Made by a program: the position numbers and the translations under genes
Assembly (NCBI GenBank): GCA_037355855.1
Contig: CM074764.1
Coordinates: 4,030,001 to 4,094,000, forward strand
DNA: 64,000 nucleotides
Source: Pseudo-nitzschia pungens
Taxonomy: Eukaryota; Bacillariophyta; Bacillariophyceae; Bacillariales; Bacillariaceae
Direction of reading: 5' to 3'
The notes under the pieces: generated by a model
Told to the model about the DNA's origin: nothing
Database searches by the model: none
What the model saw: only the letters and a program-made list of their open reading frames with translations
Part shown: positions 32,180 through 42,835 of the stretch, one piece after another
How the letters are laid out: every line of letters starts with the position of its first letter
Numbering within the stretch: position 1 is the stretch's first letter

Positions 32180-35100
32180 TCATTCCGCAATGCCGGTGTT
32201 GTCTGATTCCTCTCGTTGTACAGGACAAGCGGAGTAGAGGCTCTCGTAGGTAGTATATGTCATAGAATTATTCCTCTTTTCAAAGAATTCGAGCCATTGC
32301 AATCGATTGTGAACAACCAACCACCGACCATTGTTTACTGGTTCCGCATGCTCGTCCAGTTCAGGAACAACTGCCAGTTCGGAAAGAATAGTGTCAGTGT
32401 TGAATAAATATAGAGTATTGTCGAGATAGCCACTTTTTACAAAGTGAGATGATGTAGACCTTGGATCCTCTTCAAACTTTCTGACAACCGCGTAGATGCC
32501 ATCGGAATTGACATTGTATCCATTCACAGCCGATGTGGGTTGTTTCAAATCTTTCACATGCAGAAAACACAGCATTTGACAGGGGATTTCAGTGTTGTCA
32601 TCAACTGCAAACATTGCCCAGTCAAACCATACACTGTTAACTTGGCCTGAATCAGACCTGTATGAGGGGTGACATCGGAACAGGTAGTTGACGCGATTCA
32701 CAGAATCCCATCTGTTGTGTTCGGTGAACCCAAATATGCTGGATGTGTCATTGAGCAAAGGAAGGACAGAGTTGCAAACAAAATCTAGCACAATTGATGA
32801 ATGAAATGGTTTGTTGTAGTTCCGTTGTCTGATCCATCGCATCGAACTTTTGGTTCCATCCAGAAAAATGGTGAAACGGGCACCATACTGTGATGGCCTG
32901 CGGGGTATGACTTTAGGATCACCACCCACTTTCTTCAACTTGTAATGAGAGGTTGCGAGTCGAAGGAGAGATGCTTCTTCTTTCCGACGGGTTGTCTGAT
33001 GGACTAAGGTTGCGGCATTTTGTTGAGTATTTTTGGACGGTGCTTTTATTTCTGTCTTGTGGTGACTTTCACTGTATGCAGAATCGAAACCTAATGTTGG
33101 ACCCCACAGACTGATGTACTTTGGAATGTGAAAGTAGAGGTGATTTTTTATCAATTTTGTTCCCATTCCCTTCCTAAGGCAGGTGCCATTGATAGAGTTG
33201 AGGAAATGAATGATGGTTTTGGGAAGATTTTTGATGCACTTTGTGGTTGGACGGCCGTGTTTGAGAAATTCTTCCATAGAGATGATTTGTTCGATGACAT
33301 CAATGTGCTTCTTCACAAATGAGGTGTCCCTCAAAACGCCAACGCCGGATTCAGAAACCAATGTTAGAAGAATCGAAATCAGCATACCACTGTAATCGTG
33401 CCCCTCCTTTTTAGTGACAGACAGAAGATTGGAGCTGAATTTAGTTCTGGGGAAGTCACGATCCGACTGCCTTGAGAGAAGGGCTCCATATTTTTGAGAG
33501 ACATGCCCGATTGTATTTACTGTGGAAACACCGGTCTTTAGATGATCAGCATACGGGCATGGTATTGAACCCTTCATCAGTTGCTCCAGGGATTCTACCT
33601 CTCGTTTGGCACACCCCAGCTGGTGCATATGAAGGCATTCACCAGGGGAGGCTAAGTGGATGTTGTTGACATTTGTACCAAAGTTGAGACTGTGGAATGC
33701 ATTTCTGATTTGGTGGTGAGAAATATTGTTGAAATATTCCTTGGTGGTAGTGGCATCTGAGTCTGGAAATGTATGAAAATCTGATGGGACCCAAAGAGAG
33801 GCTGTTTGTTGTGCTGATGGAATATTTATGTCCTTGGTGGAACAGTTACAGTGTCGGCAAAGCTTTTGTACACCACCCGACCGTGATCCATATTTGCCAC
33901 ATAATTTATCATGCAGTTCTGTGTCACCGATGACATAGGCTATTGCAAATTTCATTTTGACTTGCCACAATTGGCCGGCATAAGGGAGAAAATCCCATTG
34001 GATGCCTTCGTGGGTGGACTCGCATGCTTCTTTGAAAGATCGGAGCGCCACTTCTAGGGCATTATGGAGGTTTTGGATTGATTCTTTTGGAGATGGTTTT
34101 CTTGAATGGTGGATGCTCTCCAAATCTGAGTCAGGATGAAAATAGATTGTTGTCCATGCTTCCGGCCTTTTCCTTGTTTCAATGTTGAATATGCCTAGGG
34201 TCATGTTGAGTGGAGTCAGTGATAGTCTTCCGTGCGCATCCAAGCTAATTCCATCCATGTAAAAAATGATGGGAACAAGGATTTCAGAATTTTCTTCTAT
34301 GCAAAGGGATCTCCAGGAATCCGACCACCATGATCCGTGGTGCAACTCTGTGATGGGACAGGAATCAGTTCGAACCGGGAAATGCTCTGGTGACAAGGGG
34401 GTGTTGCTGTTGGGGAATGACAAATTTTCTTCCATCATTAAATCTGGGTTCGACAGCAGGGAATACAAAGCATCCAGAAAAGAGCGGACGTAGATTTGGG
34501 TGGGTTTGTTGTCGGGAAGCCAATTCACAATTTTGGGCTCAAATTTTGGTTCCGACGATATGCCAAGATTTTTTTTAATTTCTTGAAAAATGGCGTCACG
34601 TTTTCTTGTTGGTGTAACATTGAAATCGAAACCGGGAAGATTGTTGCTGGCTTTCGCCCAATTGAAAATGGTTTGATAAGTGGAAAGAGGTAGCTTGTGC
34701 TGCGATATAATGTTGAGGAGGTTGATTTCAGCAATAAGTTCCGGACGGGGTGGGAACAGAGTGCGATTCCGGAATGTTTCCTCTCTTTCGTTTATGGAAA
34801 TGGTGGTGCTTTTCATGATTTCGGAATCAGATATTTCGGTGTCGGAACTGGCATCAAAATGGTCCGAGGCATCAACATCGGAATCGATTGCATTCATTTG
34901 TTCCTCGTTTTCAGCCATATGCGATTCGATTGCCTGTCTGTCCATGGGTGGGATGAATACATTGGCGATCACTTGAGGATTGAGTGAGGTATGGATAGAA
35001 GTTGTTGCGGCGGTGTCATTTGGGGCAAGGGAGGGGGGGATTTGTGGTCCATTCTGTGTCATTGTCAGTCCATACTGTGATGGTGTGTGTCAGACCAAAG

Positions 35101-35371
35101 GGAGGGTGACTTCTTCTTTCACAGAAGAAATAAAATCCATAAGTTTGTTCACATGATAATAAGTTCGGCAATCACTGTTGGAATAGAGATGCCTGGAGAG
35201 GCCTTGAGATACGTATCGGTAGGTGTGAAAGTGGCTCGATTCTTGTTTGTATCCCTTGAAGGATTTTGATTTTCTTCTTCTTCCGGAGGCAATGCAGTTG
35301 CGACAATGGAATGTCTTGGGTATTCTGGGCTCATTGGCAAAGTGCCTTGGGTCCGAGGAAGCTTTCGGCAT
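32180..35371 (-). CDS. Plavaka/KDZ-like DDE transposase, one premature stop (copy C)
   Basis: Cuts and rejoins the element's ends. One frame of 1064 codons from ATG at 35371, broken by TGA at codon 94 (35090-35092); copies A and B have CGA (Arg) there. An N-terminal C2HC finger (Cys23, Cys26, His61, Cys68) probably binds DNA. Candidate catalytic positions by pattern with the KDZ/Plavaka family are Asp373 (VPIIFYMDG), Asp483 (VIGDTELHD) and Glu578 (SPGECLHMHQLG region); only the first two are well supported. A CRHCNC cluster follows the second Asp. Residues ~104-190 are acidic. The gene starts ~400 bases from the right end, running inward. The downstream ATG after the stop could start a finger-less protein. 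Family call is from motifs, not a search. Confidence 0.7.
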
Positions 35372-35747
35372 GGTGGTGTGTGTTTTTGTGATGCGATGTC
35401 CCGGTATGTGATGTGACACCACTGAAAAAAAAAGTTCACAAAGGTGCGTGACGAAACACTTTGGTGTGATTGAAGTAAATTGGATTAAAAATTATTTGTT
35501 GTGTTGAGTCAAGTGTGTCAAATGTGTAAAATGGAATGAAAATGTGAAGAGGGACTGAATGTCAGGGTCTAGAACAGAACATTTCCGTCGACACGTTGGG
35601 GGAGTTGAGAAAAGGGAGAAATGTGGTTGAGAATAATGGAAAAAAGTGGAGAATAATGGAAAAAAGGTTGTGAAATAAAAAATTGGGGTCGCGTTTTTTT
35701 TAGACAAGTCGCGATTGGGTCGCGATCCGGTCGCGATTGGTCGCGAT
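35372..35747. repeat. Right subterminal region, copy C
   Basis: Transposase upstream region and likely promoter. The final ~65 bases (from 35706) hold five GTCGCGA motifs: GTCGCGATTGG, GTCGCGATCCG, GTCGCGATTGG, GTCGCGATGG and GTCGCGAAC. Nearly identical to the same region in copies A and B. Confidence 0.8.
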
Positions 35748-35771
35748 GGGTCGCGAACCAGTTTTCGGACG
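35748..35771 (-). repeat. Right terminal inverted repeat, copy C
   Basis: Ends GAACCAGTTTTCGGACG, followed by TA. Reverse complement is identical to 21230-21253. Confidence 0.9.
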
Positions 35772-35789
35772 TAGTAAAGGAAAAATTTG

Positions 35790-37128
35790 TGCGTGAAAGC
35801 AGTAATGAGGATGATGGTAATGATGATAGTGACAGCAGGGAGGACGACGATTCAGAAGAAGAGGCATTTGTTGATCCAGGTATGGTTGAATTCCGGGATG
35901 CCTGTTTTGCTGGATTTTTTGTTGTATTTCCAGCAGTCGACAGCAGCTTTAAATAGTTTTGCCCCGGTGCACCTCCTTTGGTGTCGTCTTTGGAGTTTCC
36001 GGGATTGCAATAGAGATTTTTTGCTCTACCGGTGGACCAATTTCTTGCCAGAGACAAGAGTGGTCCATTTGTTGCTGCTGTACTATCTTTCGCGTCTGTT
36101 GCACCCCCCTTGGATTGATTTGGTGTTCGATTCCAATCCACTTTCTACGTTGTATCCTGTAGGATGTTGCGAACCATTGTTTGTGCTGCTGCTGTTGCAG
36201 TCGGTGTTGCTGTTTTTACAGTCTTTGCTGAGCGCTCAACAGGAATACTCCATCCTGTAGGTTCCTTCCCCTCTTTCTCCGGGAGATCTCCTCCTTGTGT
36301 CATCCCAGCTACTAGCTGTGCTAGACTGGCATCCATGGCCTGTGGCGCCAGAGGCAAGATGATTGCTTGTTTTGGTGGACCCTTGGGTCTCTTTTGAAAG
36401 CGCTGCTCTCAGGAGAGCCATACGAGCTTGCCATCAACAATATTTCTTTCCGTATGTCTGCCGTGTTTGGAATGGAAGTTGTCCACTGCTGCTTGAATAC
36501 AAGTTTGGAAGGATTCATCGGTTGCACCAGCAGTAGGGGACCAGTTGGAATTTTTGGATCCCTTGTTGTAGTTCTTGAAAAACTTGTTCTTTGGAGGACA
36601 CTCAGACCAATCATGATTATGGCCTGTAAGGAATTCTGCAAGGGTTGGACTTCTTTTTGTTCTTGTTCTGGTTTCCCTTGTGGTTGCCAGAGCATTTCTT
36701 GCTGTTGTTGTTTGAACTGTTTGAACTGTTAGGACGTCTCCCGTTGTTGTTGTTCTTTTGCTTGCTGAGTCTGTCTAGGCTGCTCATGTGATCCACAATA
36801 AATTGCACTATGGTCTCTTGTGTAGCGCCAAGATGGATTCGATCATAGTCTTCAATCCAGCTGCTGGGATAACTGTGGAGAAGAATGGTGAGCTTCTGCA
36901 AGTGGTCCAGGTTGGCTACATACCCATGTAGTTTGGCAGTGTAGTTCATGAAAACCATGAGTGGATCGGTGTGGTCTTTGCATGTGGACTCAACCCTCTT
37001 CTTGCATACCGCACTTTGGAGATAGATGTGCATGAGGTCTCTTGCATCTTCAGCATTGCAGTAGAGTTCAATAAAGGCTTTGAATGCCGATTTGAAGCCG
37101 TCTTTTGTTAGTGGATTAAGTCTTTGGT
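35790..37128 (-). pseudogene. Gypsy gag fragment between copies C and D
   Basis: Minus-strand reading gives a capsid-type protein (CNAEDARDLMHIYLQ, HLQKLTILLHSYPSSWIEDY, IHLGATQETIVQFIVDHMSS), an Asn/Ser-rich linker, then a zinc-knuckle-like C...GHNHDWSEC part in another frame. Several frame changes and stops follow, so it is not functional. It is related to the fragment at 9990-10800. Both neighbouring transposons end within or beside it, and copy D begins in its capsid part. The plus strand at 35780-35890 also has an acidic run, but I give it no gene. Confidence 0.65.
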
Positions 37129-37130
37129 TG

Positions 37131-37342
37131 CGTCCGAAAACCGGTTCGCGACCCCTCCCAAGAATTTATTTGGGGGGGTCGCGATTTATTCCTGGCTCAT
37201 TTTGACGTAGCTCCATTCGTAGCCCTCTCGCGATTCGCAACCCCAATCGCGACCCACTAACTACCTCAATTACGAGAAAAAAAAATAAAATTCAAACAAG
37301 ACCCAATTTTTTTTAAGACTCAAATATTTTCTTCAGTCACTT
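37131..37342. repeat. Left terminal region of copy D, before the Copia element
   Basis: TG precedes it (37129-37130). It matches 21230-21442 of copy C. Ends CAGTCACTT, where CACTT (37338-37342) is the first copy of the Copia target duplication. Confidence 0.85.
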
Positions 37343-37717
37343 TAACAACACAGAACAAAGGTTGTTAAGTAATAAGAAACAGAAAGTGAGCGCAACAGTA
37401 CCGCGCGTAGAAACAGACAGTGAGCGCAACAGTATCGCGCGTAGAAACAGACAGTGAGCGCAACAGTATCGCGCGTAGAAACAGAAAGAAGTCGTGCAAC
37501 AGTATCGCACGCACATACAAAGAAGCCGCGTCCAGAGGTGCGCAAGATATTGAAGTATCCAAAGAACACATCCAAAGAACACAGTTGAAGTATTAACTGA
37601 AGAAGATAAAGAACCGAGCAACATACAATTATCGAGAGTTATCATGTAAAGAGAGAAAACACATGATTCGATAGATAGAACAATAAGAGCTCATAATTTC
37701 CAGTTATACAACTTGTT
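37343..37717 (+). repeat. Copia 5' LTR
   Basis: Begins TAACAACACAG and ends ACAACTTGTT. Carries three to four ~33-bp repeats with AGCGCAACAGTATCGCGCGT, followed by a diverged unit. The outer ends give an inverted TAACAA/TTGTTA rather than TG/CA. Confidence 0.9.
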
Positions 37718-37873
37718 GATTAACAGTCGCAGATCGCAATACTCTACGAATTATTCAACCGACGCGTTATTCGATACTCAACATTTCGAAACACGCACGA
37801 TTGAAAATTCTTTTTATTTTTTAACTGGAACACGATCATACCCTAAAACTAACTACTTATATCTTACCACATA

Positions 37874-37921
<48 letters not shown>

Positions 37922-37927
37922 TCCAAC
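37718..37927 (+). other. Copia leader
   Basis: Holds an unusually long A30 run (about 37881-37910) just before TATAATATATTCCAAC and the gag-pol ATG. No primer binding site recognised. Confidence 0.6.
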
Positions 37928-40900
37928 ATGTCCTTCGACGCTGACCTATCCGTTAACACCAACCAAACATACCACTTCCCTCTCACTCAAGCGATTACAG
38001 GAGCAATCAAATGGTTGTTCACACCTACCATTAAACCTCAACCCATGAGTACCGAAGAGACCCTACGAGACAAGATCACGAAACTAGAGAAGGAACTCGA
38101 AAAGAAAGAAGAACGCGAAGGGTTTCAGACACTCCGTGTAGGAGATGTGAAGACATTCGACGGATGTCAATCGAACTGGGTCAAATGGAAAGCGGAAGCA
38201 GAGAGTGTGTTATACGGTACTGGGTTCAAAAAGGTTATGAACAGCAGAGCGGAAGCCGAAAAGGATCCAAATCGAAACCACGTCTTATACTCCACCATCG
38301 CAGCGGCCACATGCAACGGGCGCGCATACTCGCAGGTTAACCAATACCGAGATGAGACCGATGGACATCGTGCATGGAACGAACTCCTTAATTGGTACGA
38401 CTCCAAATCCCAACAAGAATCCCATGCAGAGACACTCCGTTTGAAGCTCTCGAACGTCAAATTGTATGAAGGCGGTGATATTGCAGATTATATCAACCGT
38501 TTTGAGTTGATTTACTACGAGCTCCACCGTATCCCCAATTTCGGTATCCGAGAATGTGAAGCAAAGAGCCTCTTCATCCAGAATATCCATGACTCCTCTT
38601 TGGACTATACCACAAACAGCATGGTGGAACATCAGTCCACTCTGACCCTGAAAGACCTTGTCCTGAAACTCCGTAAGCAAGAACAAGCGAACATTCGGAA
38701 AGGGATTGCTCGTCGTGCAGAAGCCAAACGCCGCCAAGAATTGGCATTCCAGCTCCAGTACGAAGGAAAGCGCCGGCGCATCGATGGACAAATGGCCCAA
38801 GGAACCCTCTCTTTGGGCGGCACTACACTTCATCCTAACATGCTTGGTATTCTCAGGATTCCCCCAGAGACGTGGAGAAATTTACAAGATTCCGAATGTA
38901 CCTTTGTCCTCAAATATAACAACGCTGTCCGCCACAAGTCTCCACCAGATGAATTCCCCAGCCCTGTCAATGGTATCAAGATTGGAGAACCGAAAGATGA
39001 TGGCATGGGCAATACCGATGTTCCCCGACGCTTGTATGGCCGCGGTGGCGGCCGTCCACGTCGTGTCCGTCGTGTGATGTTAGATGCCACCGTGTCTGTT
39101 GCCGATCCGCCCCACGAGCCAGATGCTGCTGACACGCCCCAAGAGACAGGTGTCAAGCTTCCTCCACTTCCAGGACCCCCCTCGCCACCAGCAGTTCCTG
39201 AACCAGCCCTACCTGAAGCCTCTGATGATGTCCACAGCATTGGCTCAATCGATGAATCCGAATTATTTCCCGTCGGCAGTGTGCCTCTCAAAGCAGTGCG
39301 CTTCTACATGGTTGAAAAGGGGAAGGAGCAAGAAGAGATGCAGACGCTTCAGCAGCAAGAGCAGCAGCAAGCGCAGCAGCAGCAGGTTTCAACCCATATA
39401 TCAACGCCCCGACGCATTCAGAGACTGAAGGCAATAAAGACCACCAGAAGATTCCCCATGAAAATCTCCAAGGGCGAGAACATTGCACTTATGGATAGTG
39501 GAGGTGGAAATCGACCCACCGTGACTGAGAAGGCATGGATTCGGGTTGGAGGAGAAACAGGATTGACCTCAGCAGTGAAACCATTTATGTCCAGTGATGT
39601 TATGGATGGACACCCAGTTGTGAGTGCAGTGACCAAAGCAACAGTCCCCGGGAGAGAAGACCCAGTTCTTTTATTGGTCCACTATGCAACCTTTATCACT
39701 GAAGACCGGGACAGCACTGAAGGAGAGTCTTTGTTAACGTCCATGGATATGGGAGATCATGGTGTGAGAGTCGGCGTTCAACCTCAATACCCAGACTGTG
39801 GCATCAAAATTGGCACTACGTTTCTACCCTTTTGGCATGATGAAGAGAAAGTGTTTTTCAAGTTATCCAAACCAACAGAGGGTGACATGGAATCCCTGGA
39901 GCTGTTTGAGTTGAATTCCCCAGCACCACCAGATCTTAGGGAATATCCTATGCTCAGACGCAAAAGGAACTTTCAAAAGTTCAGTTTCGCCCAACTTCCC
40001 ATACTGGAATTAAGGAAGAGAATGGCAATGCTCCCTGAAAGAGTGGTGAAGAAAACGTTAGAAAATACAACCCAATTCTACACAGAGATTGAAGAAGAGA
40101 ACAGAGACATCCCCAGGCAGCATTACAGGAAGCGTTTCAGAGCATTCCATTATCCCAGACAGAATGAATCAGTTGCCACCGACTATACCTTTTTCTCTGA
40201 AAAGACCAGCCAAGGACACAATGGAGGTCAGTTTTTCTCTGGAGTCAAGTCCAAGAAGTGGTCTTTTCATCCACTAAAACAAGTGTCCCAATGTACTACT
40301 GCTTTGAAGGATTATCTCAGAGAGCATGGTGCACCAGATACAATGATCAGTGACAACGCCCAAGCAGAAACTGGGGTCAAATGGAGTGAAGTGCTGAGAG
40401 AGGCTAGAGTGAGCACGAGATCCAGGACGAGCCAACCACACTATCACCACCAAAATCCAGCTGAACCTGAATGGGGGAGACTTAGCAAGATGATCTCCAA
40501 CTGTTTGGCAATGTTCAAAGCTCCTAAATCCTTGGCTCATTGGTGTGCAAAATGGGTTTGCCAAGTGAATAATGTTTGTTCTCGTGCATCCTTGAATTGG
40601 AAAACCCCATCCGAAGTCTCACATGGATGGACCCCTGATATCTCACACTTGCGCTTCCATTTCTATGAGCCTATTTGGTATTATCAACCCCAGAACAAGA
40701 CGCCAAAAGATAGCATGTTGAAGGGGAGATTCCTTGCCTTTGCAGATTCCTGTGGGGATGCCATGACGTATTATATCCTGACAGAACCAGATACTAAGAA
40801 GACCAAGCGCCAGATCCTCATGCGCTCAGTTGTCAGAACCAGGAGGGAGAATATTGGAACTGAAAAAGAAGTCCTCAATGATGACTCCAACGCTGCCAGA

Positions 40901-42835
40901 TTTGAACTGACTGTTGCTGAAAAGGAAAGGACTATCATAGAAAGCACTGATGAGGTCCCCATCTTGGTTTCAGGGGAAGAATTTGCAGCTGATTCAACTG
41001 GCATGGAACACTCTACGAGCACTTTGGAGGATTTCCTGCAACAGAATTTGGAAACCAAGGATGGTGACATCCCAGAAGATCTGGAAGACCAAGATGATTT
41101 GGATGATGATGCAACTGAAGAAGAGGATGCTGAACCTGACAAAGAAGAAGCCCTACCAAAAGATTTGGATTGCACCAACAATGCAGAGTCTCACCTGGAT
41201 ATTCTCGAAAGTACTGACAAGAACTTGAACAGTGAATTTAGAAAGATTCTGAACCACCATTGGCAAGAAGGGATGTTGATTTTCAAGGCTCAGTTTGTCA
41301 CTGATGTCGGAACTGTGGTAATGGACATCCCACTCACAGTCCTGCAAAAAGATCAACCAGTTGCTTGTGCCAAATACATCAAGATGTACATCGTGGAAAA
41401 CAGCAGCAGGCGTTCAAGTGGACCATTGGGTACATGGGCTGACTCAATTTTGAAGGAAAACAGTAACATTATCAGACGAATGAGAAGAGTCCAGCCAAGA
41501 CCACAAGCAAGAGCACGTGTCAAACTCCCAAAGAAACTCCGACGCGCCATGCAGAATCCAAGTAAGAAAAAGAAAAGATTGTTATCAAGAAATCAACGGC
41601 TTGCAGCAAAGAAGCAACGAGAGAAATTTGGCATCAAGATTCCAAACACATACCAACAGTGTGTGCAGTTTGATCTGGAAGCTGGAAATAAGAAATGGCA
41701 AGAGAGCATTGACAAGGAAATGGAAAACTTGGAGAGATTGGAGTGTTTCAAATTCCATGATCCGGCAACAGAATTCCCAGAATCCGAAGGATGGCAAGAA
41801 GTCAAGCTCAAAATGATCTGGGATGTAAAGAGTGAAGACCGAAGATACAAATCGCGTTTAGTTGCAGGAGGGCATTTGGTTGACTCCAGCCATGTCAACA
41901 CTTATTCCAGCCAAGTGGACAGTCTCTCTGTATTCCTGTTATTCCTAATTGCGCAGCATCAGAAGCTTGATTTAATGACAGCAGATGTGGGGAATGCATT
42001 TCCTACAGCCCCTAACCAAGAGAAAGTCTGGTGTTGGGCCGATGATGTTTTTGGCAAAAACAAGGGTTGCAAAGTTGAAGTACAACGCGCTTTGTATGGT
42101 CTTGCTGGAAGCAGCAGAGCGTACATGGATTTCTTTGCAGATACCCTTGCAGGTTTAGGGTTCAGACCATCGCGCGCAGATCCTGATTTATGGATGCGCC
42201 CAGAGCCTGAAGGGGAAGGGTACTGTTACATTGCAACTCATGTGGACGATTTGATTGTTGTTGCAAAGAAACCTGAGAACTGGATTGCACTCATTGAACA
42301 AGAATTTGCCCTGAGAAATATTGAAGAAAAGCCACAGTACTATCTTGGAACAAGTGTGAGACAAATCAAGGATGGCAGGATTCTTCTCAATTCGGGATCT
42401 TACATTACAGAAGTCCTAAGGAAGTATGAAATCAAGCATGGACTCACCCTTCACCCAAACCATGTCCCCATGCATCCAGATTGCAGACCAGAACTGGATA
42501 CATCGGAATTCCTGGATGTAACAGAGCACAAGGAATTTCAACATATCATAGGTTTGTGCCAATGGGTGGTGTTGACTGGGAGAATTGATATCACATATGC
42601 AGTATCTTCCTTATCCAGATTTTCAGCGAGCCCCAGAAAGAATCACCTTGAAATGGCAAGATATATACTTGGATATCTCAAGAAGTATAAAAACAAAGGC
42701 CTAGTCGTGGATCCAAGACCCCCAAGAACTACAGTCAATGAAGAACCAACACGGATGGAGGATTTTACTCACCAATACAAGTATTATAAGGAGGAGCTTG
42801 ATCCAATGCCATACCCCGGGTCTACTAGTGATTAG
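37928..42835 (+). CDS. Copia gag-pol polyprotein, cut before RNase H by the Gypsy LTR
   Basis: Single frame from ATG at 37928. Gag (about 1-300) has the capsid-like YDSKSQQESHAETLRLKLSNVKL region; I see no CCHC knuckle. Protease: ALMDSGGG (Asp523). Integrase core: TDYTFFS (Asp752), MISDNAQ (Asp809) and PAEPEW (Glu846), giving the D-D-35-E spacing; the usual upstream HHCC finger is not recognisable. Reverse transcriptase: TADVGNAFP (Asp1353) and THVDDLIV (Asp1440-1441) in place of YVDD. The last ~9 residues and the stop come from the Gypsy LTR. The missing RNase H lies at 50945-51439, in frame after removing the insert. Confidence 0.9.
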   Translation: MSFDADLSVNTNQTYHFPLTQAITGAIKWLFTPTIKPQPMSTEETLRDKITKLEKELEKKEEREGFQTLRVGDVKTFDGCQSNWVKWKAEAESVLYGTGFKKVMNSRAEAEKDPNRNHVLYSTIAAATCNGRAYSQVNQYRDETDGHRAWNELLNWYDSKSQQESHAETLRLKLSNVKLYEGGDIADYINRFELIYYELHRIPNFGIRECEAKSLFIQNIHDSSLDYTTNSMVEHQSTLTLKDLVLKLRKQEQANIRKGIARRAEAKRRQELAFQLQYEGKRRRIDGQMAQGTLSLGGTTLHPNMLGILRIPPETWRNLQDSECTFVLKYNNAVRHKSPPDEFPSPVNGIKIGEPKDDGMGNTDVPRRLYGRGGGRPRRVRRVMLDATVSVADPPHEPDAADTPQETGVKLPPLPGPPSPPAVPEPALPEASDDVHSIGSIDESELFPVGSVPLKAVRFYMVEKGKEQEEMQTLQQQEQQQAQQQQVSTHISTPRRIQRLKAIKTTRRFPMKISKGENIALMDSGGGNRPTVTEKAWIRVGGETGLTSAVKPFMSSDVMDGHPVVSAVTKATVPGREDPVLLLVHYATFITEDRDSTEGESLLTSMDMGDHGVRVGVQPQYPDCGIKIGTTFLPFWHDEEKVFFKLSKPTEGDMESLELFELNSPAPPDLREYPMLRRKRNFQKFSFAQLPILELRKRMAMLPERVVKKTLENTTQFYTEIEEENRDIPRQHYRKRFRAFHYPRQNESVATDYTFFSEKTSQGHNGGQFFSGVKSKKWSFHPLKQVSQCTTALKDYLREHGAPDTMISDNAQAETGVKWSEVLREARVSTRSRTSQPHYHHQNPAEPEWGRLSKMISNCLAMFKAPKSLAHWCAKWVCQVNNVCSRASLNWKTPSEVSHGWTPDISHLRFHFYEPIWYYQPQNKTPKDSMLKGRFLAFADSCGDAMTYYILTEPDTKKTKRQILMRSVVRTRRENIGTEKEVLNDDSNAARFELTVAEKERTIIESTDEVPILVSGEEFAADSTGMEHSTSTLEDFLQQNLETKDGDIPEDLEDQDDLDDDATEEEDAEPDKEEALPKDLDCTNNAESHLDILESTDKNLNSEFRKILNHHWQEGMLIFKAQFVTDVGTVVMDIPLTVLQKDQPVACAKYIKMYIVENSSRRSSGPLGTWADSILKENSNIIRRMRRVQPRPQARARVKLPKKLRRAMQNPSKKKKRLLSRNQRLAAKKQREKFGIKIPNTYQQCVQFDLEAGNKKWQESIDKEMENLERLECFKFHDPATEFPESEGWQEVKLKMIWDVKSEDRRYKSRLVAGGHLVDSSHVNTYSSQVDSLSVFLLFLIAQHQKLDLMTADVGNAFPTAPNQEKVWCWADDVFGKNKGCKVEVQRALYGLAGSSRAYMDFFADTLAGLGFRPSRADPDLWMRPEPEGEGYCYIATHVDDLIVVAKKPENWIALIEQEFALRNIEEKPQYYLGTSVRQIKDGRILLNSGSYITEVLRKYEIKHGLTLHPNHVPMHPDCRPELDTSEFLDVTEHKEFQHIIGLCQWVVLTGRIDITYAVSSLSRFSASPRKNHLEMARYILGYLKKYKNKGLVVDPRPPRTTVNEEPTRMEDFTHQYKYYKEELDPMPYPGSTSD

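Larger units (their letters stand above)
21230..35771. mobile_element. Copy C: complete 14.5-kb four-gene DNA transposon
   Basis: Perfect 24-bp terminal inverted repeats starting CGTCCGAAAACTGGTTCGCG lie at 21230-21253 and 35748-35771, with TA on both sides (21228-21229 and 35772-35773). Gene order left to right: two-exon coiled-coil gene (minus), basic-tail gene (minus), Cys-cluster gene (plus), transposase (minus). Between genes lie a 182-bp array and several minisatellites. The transposase family is DDE Plavaka/KDZ-like by motif, which belongs near CACTA/CMC transposases; the ends do not start CACTA. The other three genes are shared with copy D in the same order, so they are part of the element rather than captured once. 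Confidence 0.85.

Noticed and set aside
21230..35771. Copy C as a Maverick/Polinton, Helitron or giant-virus insertion
   Set aside because: No DNA polymerase B, ATPase, capsid, Rep or helicase motifs; short inverted ends and a DDE-type transposase fit a cut-and-paste element better.
35780..35900. Plus-strand acidic frame after copy C right end
   Set aside because: Short, without start or recognisable domain; the minus-strand gag reading explains the region.
37337..37645. Cys-rich open frames in the Copia LTRs (also 51546-51857)
   Set aside because: They are translations of the 33-bp LTR repeat, identical in both LTRs, with no family features.
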